DNA of 64,000 nucleotides, from assembly GCA_051654865.1 (NCBI GenBank), contig JBOFYV010000124.1:117504-181503 (forward strand), in the 5' to 3' direction. Made by a program: the position numbers and the translations under genes. This document shows, one piece after another, positions 63,163 to 64,000 of this stretch. The notes under the pieces are model-generated. The model saw nothing but the letters and a program-made list of their open reading frames with translations, searched no databases and was not told where the DNA came from. This DNA is from JBOFOR01 sp051654865 (GTDB taxonomy: Bacteria > Bacillota > Clostridia > Peptostreptococcales > Peptostreptococcaceae). Position 1 is the first letter of the stretch; each line of letters opens with the position of its first letter.

Positions 63163-64000
63163 ATGTTTAAATCTTTTCGTGGGGGGATACACCCCAAAGA
63201 CAGTAAGTCTTATTCAGAAAATAGTCCAATAGAAATAGGTCCAATTCCTAAAAAAGTAATTATACCTTTAAGACAGCACATTGGCGCAATGGCAACACCA
63301 ATTGTAAAAAAAGGTGATACAGTAAAGAAGGGTCAATTGATAGGTCATAGTGAAGGGTTTGTTTCAAGTAATATTCACTCTTCAGTATGTGGAACAGTAA
63401 TAGATATATGTGAATACAACCATGGTACATTTGGAAAGTGTTTATCTGTAATAATTGAAAGTAATGAAAGTGATGAATGGATTGAGGGAATTCCGCTACA
63501 AAGAAATGTAGAAGAATTAACAAATAAAGAAATGAAAGAAATAGTACAGTCATTGGGTGTAGTAGGTATGGGGGGAGCCACATTTCCAACTCATGTAAAG
63601 TTATCTCCAGGAGATACGAAAGTTATTGATACACTTATACTAAATGGTGCAGAATGCGAACCTTATTTGACCGCGGATTATAGAGTAATGATAGAAATGT
63701 CAGATAAGGTAATACAGGGAACAATTCTTACTATGAAAATGCTAAACGTACAAACAGCCTATATTGGGATTGAAGACAATAAACCAGAAGCAATAGAAAA
63801 AATGAAACAAAGCATTGAAGATAATATAGAAGAAGGGTTTAGTATAAATGTAGTTGCATTGCCAACTAAATATCCTCAAGGTGCTGAAAAGATGTTAATA
63901 AAAGTATTAACGGGTAGAGAAGTACCATCAGGAGGATTGCCTACAGATGTAAACGTTGTAGTTCAAAATGTTGGAACGGTAGCTGCAATCTATGATGCAG
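63163..64000 (+). CDS. rnfC: Rnf electron transport complex subunit C, 3' end cut by window
   Basis: Membrane-associated NADH- and iron-sulfur-binding subunit of the ferredoxin:NAD+ oxidoreductase that pumps Na+ or H+. The visible 279 codons show FRGGIHPKDSK, GDTVKKGQLIG (a biotinyl-lipoyl-like turn), GMGGATFPTHVKL (NADH/FMN region), and LILNGAECEPYLTADYRVM. The [4Fe-4S] motifs lie beyond the window. ATG 63163 follows AGAGGTG. The remaining rnf genes are expected downstream. Confidence 0.95.
   Translation, partial: MFKSFRGGIHPKDSKSYSENSPIEIGPIPKKVIIPLRQHIGAMATPIVKKGDTVKKGQLIGHSEGFVSSNIHSSVCGTVIDICEYNHGTFGKCLSVIIESNESDEWIEGIPLQRNVEELTNKEMKEIVQSLGVVGMGGATFPTHVKLSPGDTKVIDTLILNGAECEPYLTADYRVMIEMSDKVIQGTILTMKMLNVQTAYIGIEDNKPEAIEKMKQSIEDNIEEGFSINVVALPTKYPQGAEKMLIKVLTGREVPSGGLPTDVNVVVQNVGTVAAIYDA

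Noticed and set aside
63260..63589. Minus-strand open frame of 109 codons
   Set aside because: It is antisense to rnfC, whose frame is continuous from ATG 63163 to the window end.

Overview
This AT-rich window reads as chromosome from a Gram-positive, anaerobic, spore-forming clostridium. The gene content points to the Peptostreptococcaceae (the Clostridioides / Paraclostridium / Romboutsia neighbourhood). The reasons are the rpsB-tsf-pyrH-frr-uppS-cdsA-dxr-rseP-ispG run, strong GGAGG ribosome sites, a selenocysteine formate dehydrogenase, an Rnf complex start preceded by an RseC-like gene, a T-box-controlled threonine operon, and a collagen-like exosporium-type protein. The genus is inferred, not proven. 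I see no rRNA, tRNA, CRISPR array, phage or insertion sequence.

Layout. 1-1077: 3' part of a D,D-carboxypeptidase. 1.2-9.6 kb: translation and envelope-lipid genes (rpsB, tsf, pyrH, frr, a 67-aa orphan, uppS, cdsA, dxr, rseP, ispG). 9.7-13.1 kb: four-gene dTDP-rhamnose operon, then a polysaccharide deacetylase. 14.2-18.8 kb: small secreted and membrane proteins, a Nudix hydrolase, cysK-cysE behind a promoter flanked by twin palindromes, a GIY-YIG protein, and the collagen-like protein. 18.9-24.2 kb: a GntR-controlled ABC operon with a duplicated permease + ectodomain cassette. 24.3-33.6 kb: transporters (AI-2E family, AEC, Na+/Ca2+ exchanger, CorA), a DUF3810 metalloprotein, a Sel1-repeat protein and a nitronate monooxygenase. 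33.7-36.4 kb: thrC-thrB with a T-box. 36.6-39.9 kb: a 41-aa membrane peptide, typA/bipA, small orphans and a 2H phosphoesterase. 40.1-43.2 kb: PspA, a cysteine-cluster protein, a serine-rich exported protein and a CPBP protease. 43.4-46.5 kb: a two-component system, a probable small RNA and a split permease. 46.6-53.7 kb: an ECF S component, an LL-DAP-type aminotransferase, and fdhF (with in-frame UGA) followed by mobA-fdhD. 53.8-58.8 kb: galK-galE-galT-lacI-type regulator. 58.9-64 kb: a P-loop kinase-like protein, a GNAT acetyltransferase, a DEAD-box helicase, ldh, an RseC-like protein and the start of rnfC.

The most interesting signal is regulatory. Three separate loci carry arrays of a TTCANA hexamer repeated exactly every 11 bp, and in each the last hexamer (TTCATA) sits exactly 9 nt before a -10-like hexamer. 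They lie upstream of the OmpR-type response regulator itself (two repeats), a 41-aa membrane peptide (three repeats), and a short non-coding transcript just after the sensor kinase gene (four repeats). The transcript is about 130 nt: a perfect 13-bp stem presents a pyrimidine-rich loop containing UCCUCC (anti-Shine-Dalgarno), followed by an intrinsic terminator. Together they look like a small autoregulated two-component regulon with one small RNA and one small membrane protein as outputs.

Other unexplained structure includes three GntR-type operators before the duplicated ABC cassette, twin 17-bp palindromes around the cysK -10, a GC-richer structured element upstream of corA, a structured leader before rpsB, and a perfect 14-bp palindrome inside the cysteine-cluster gene.
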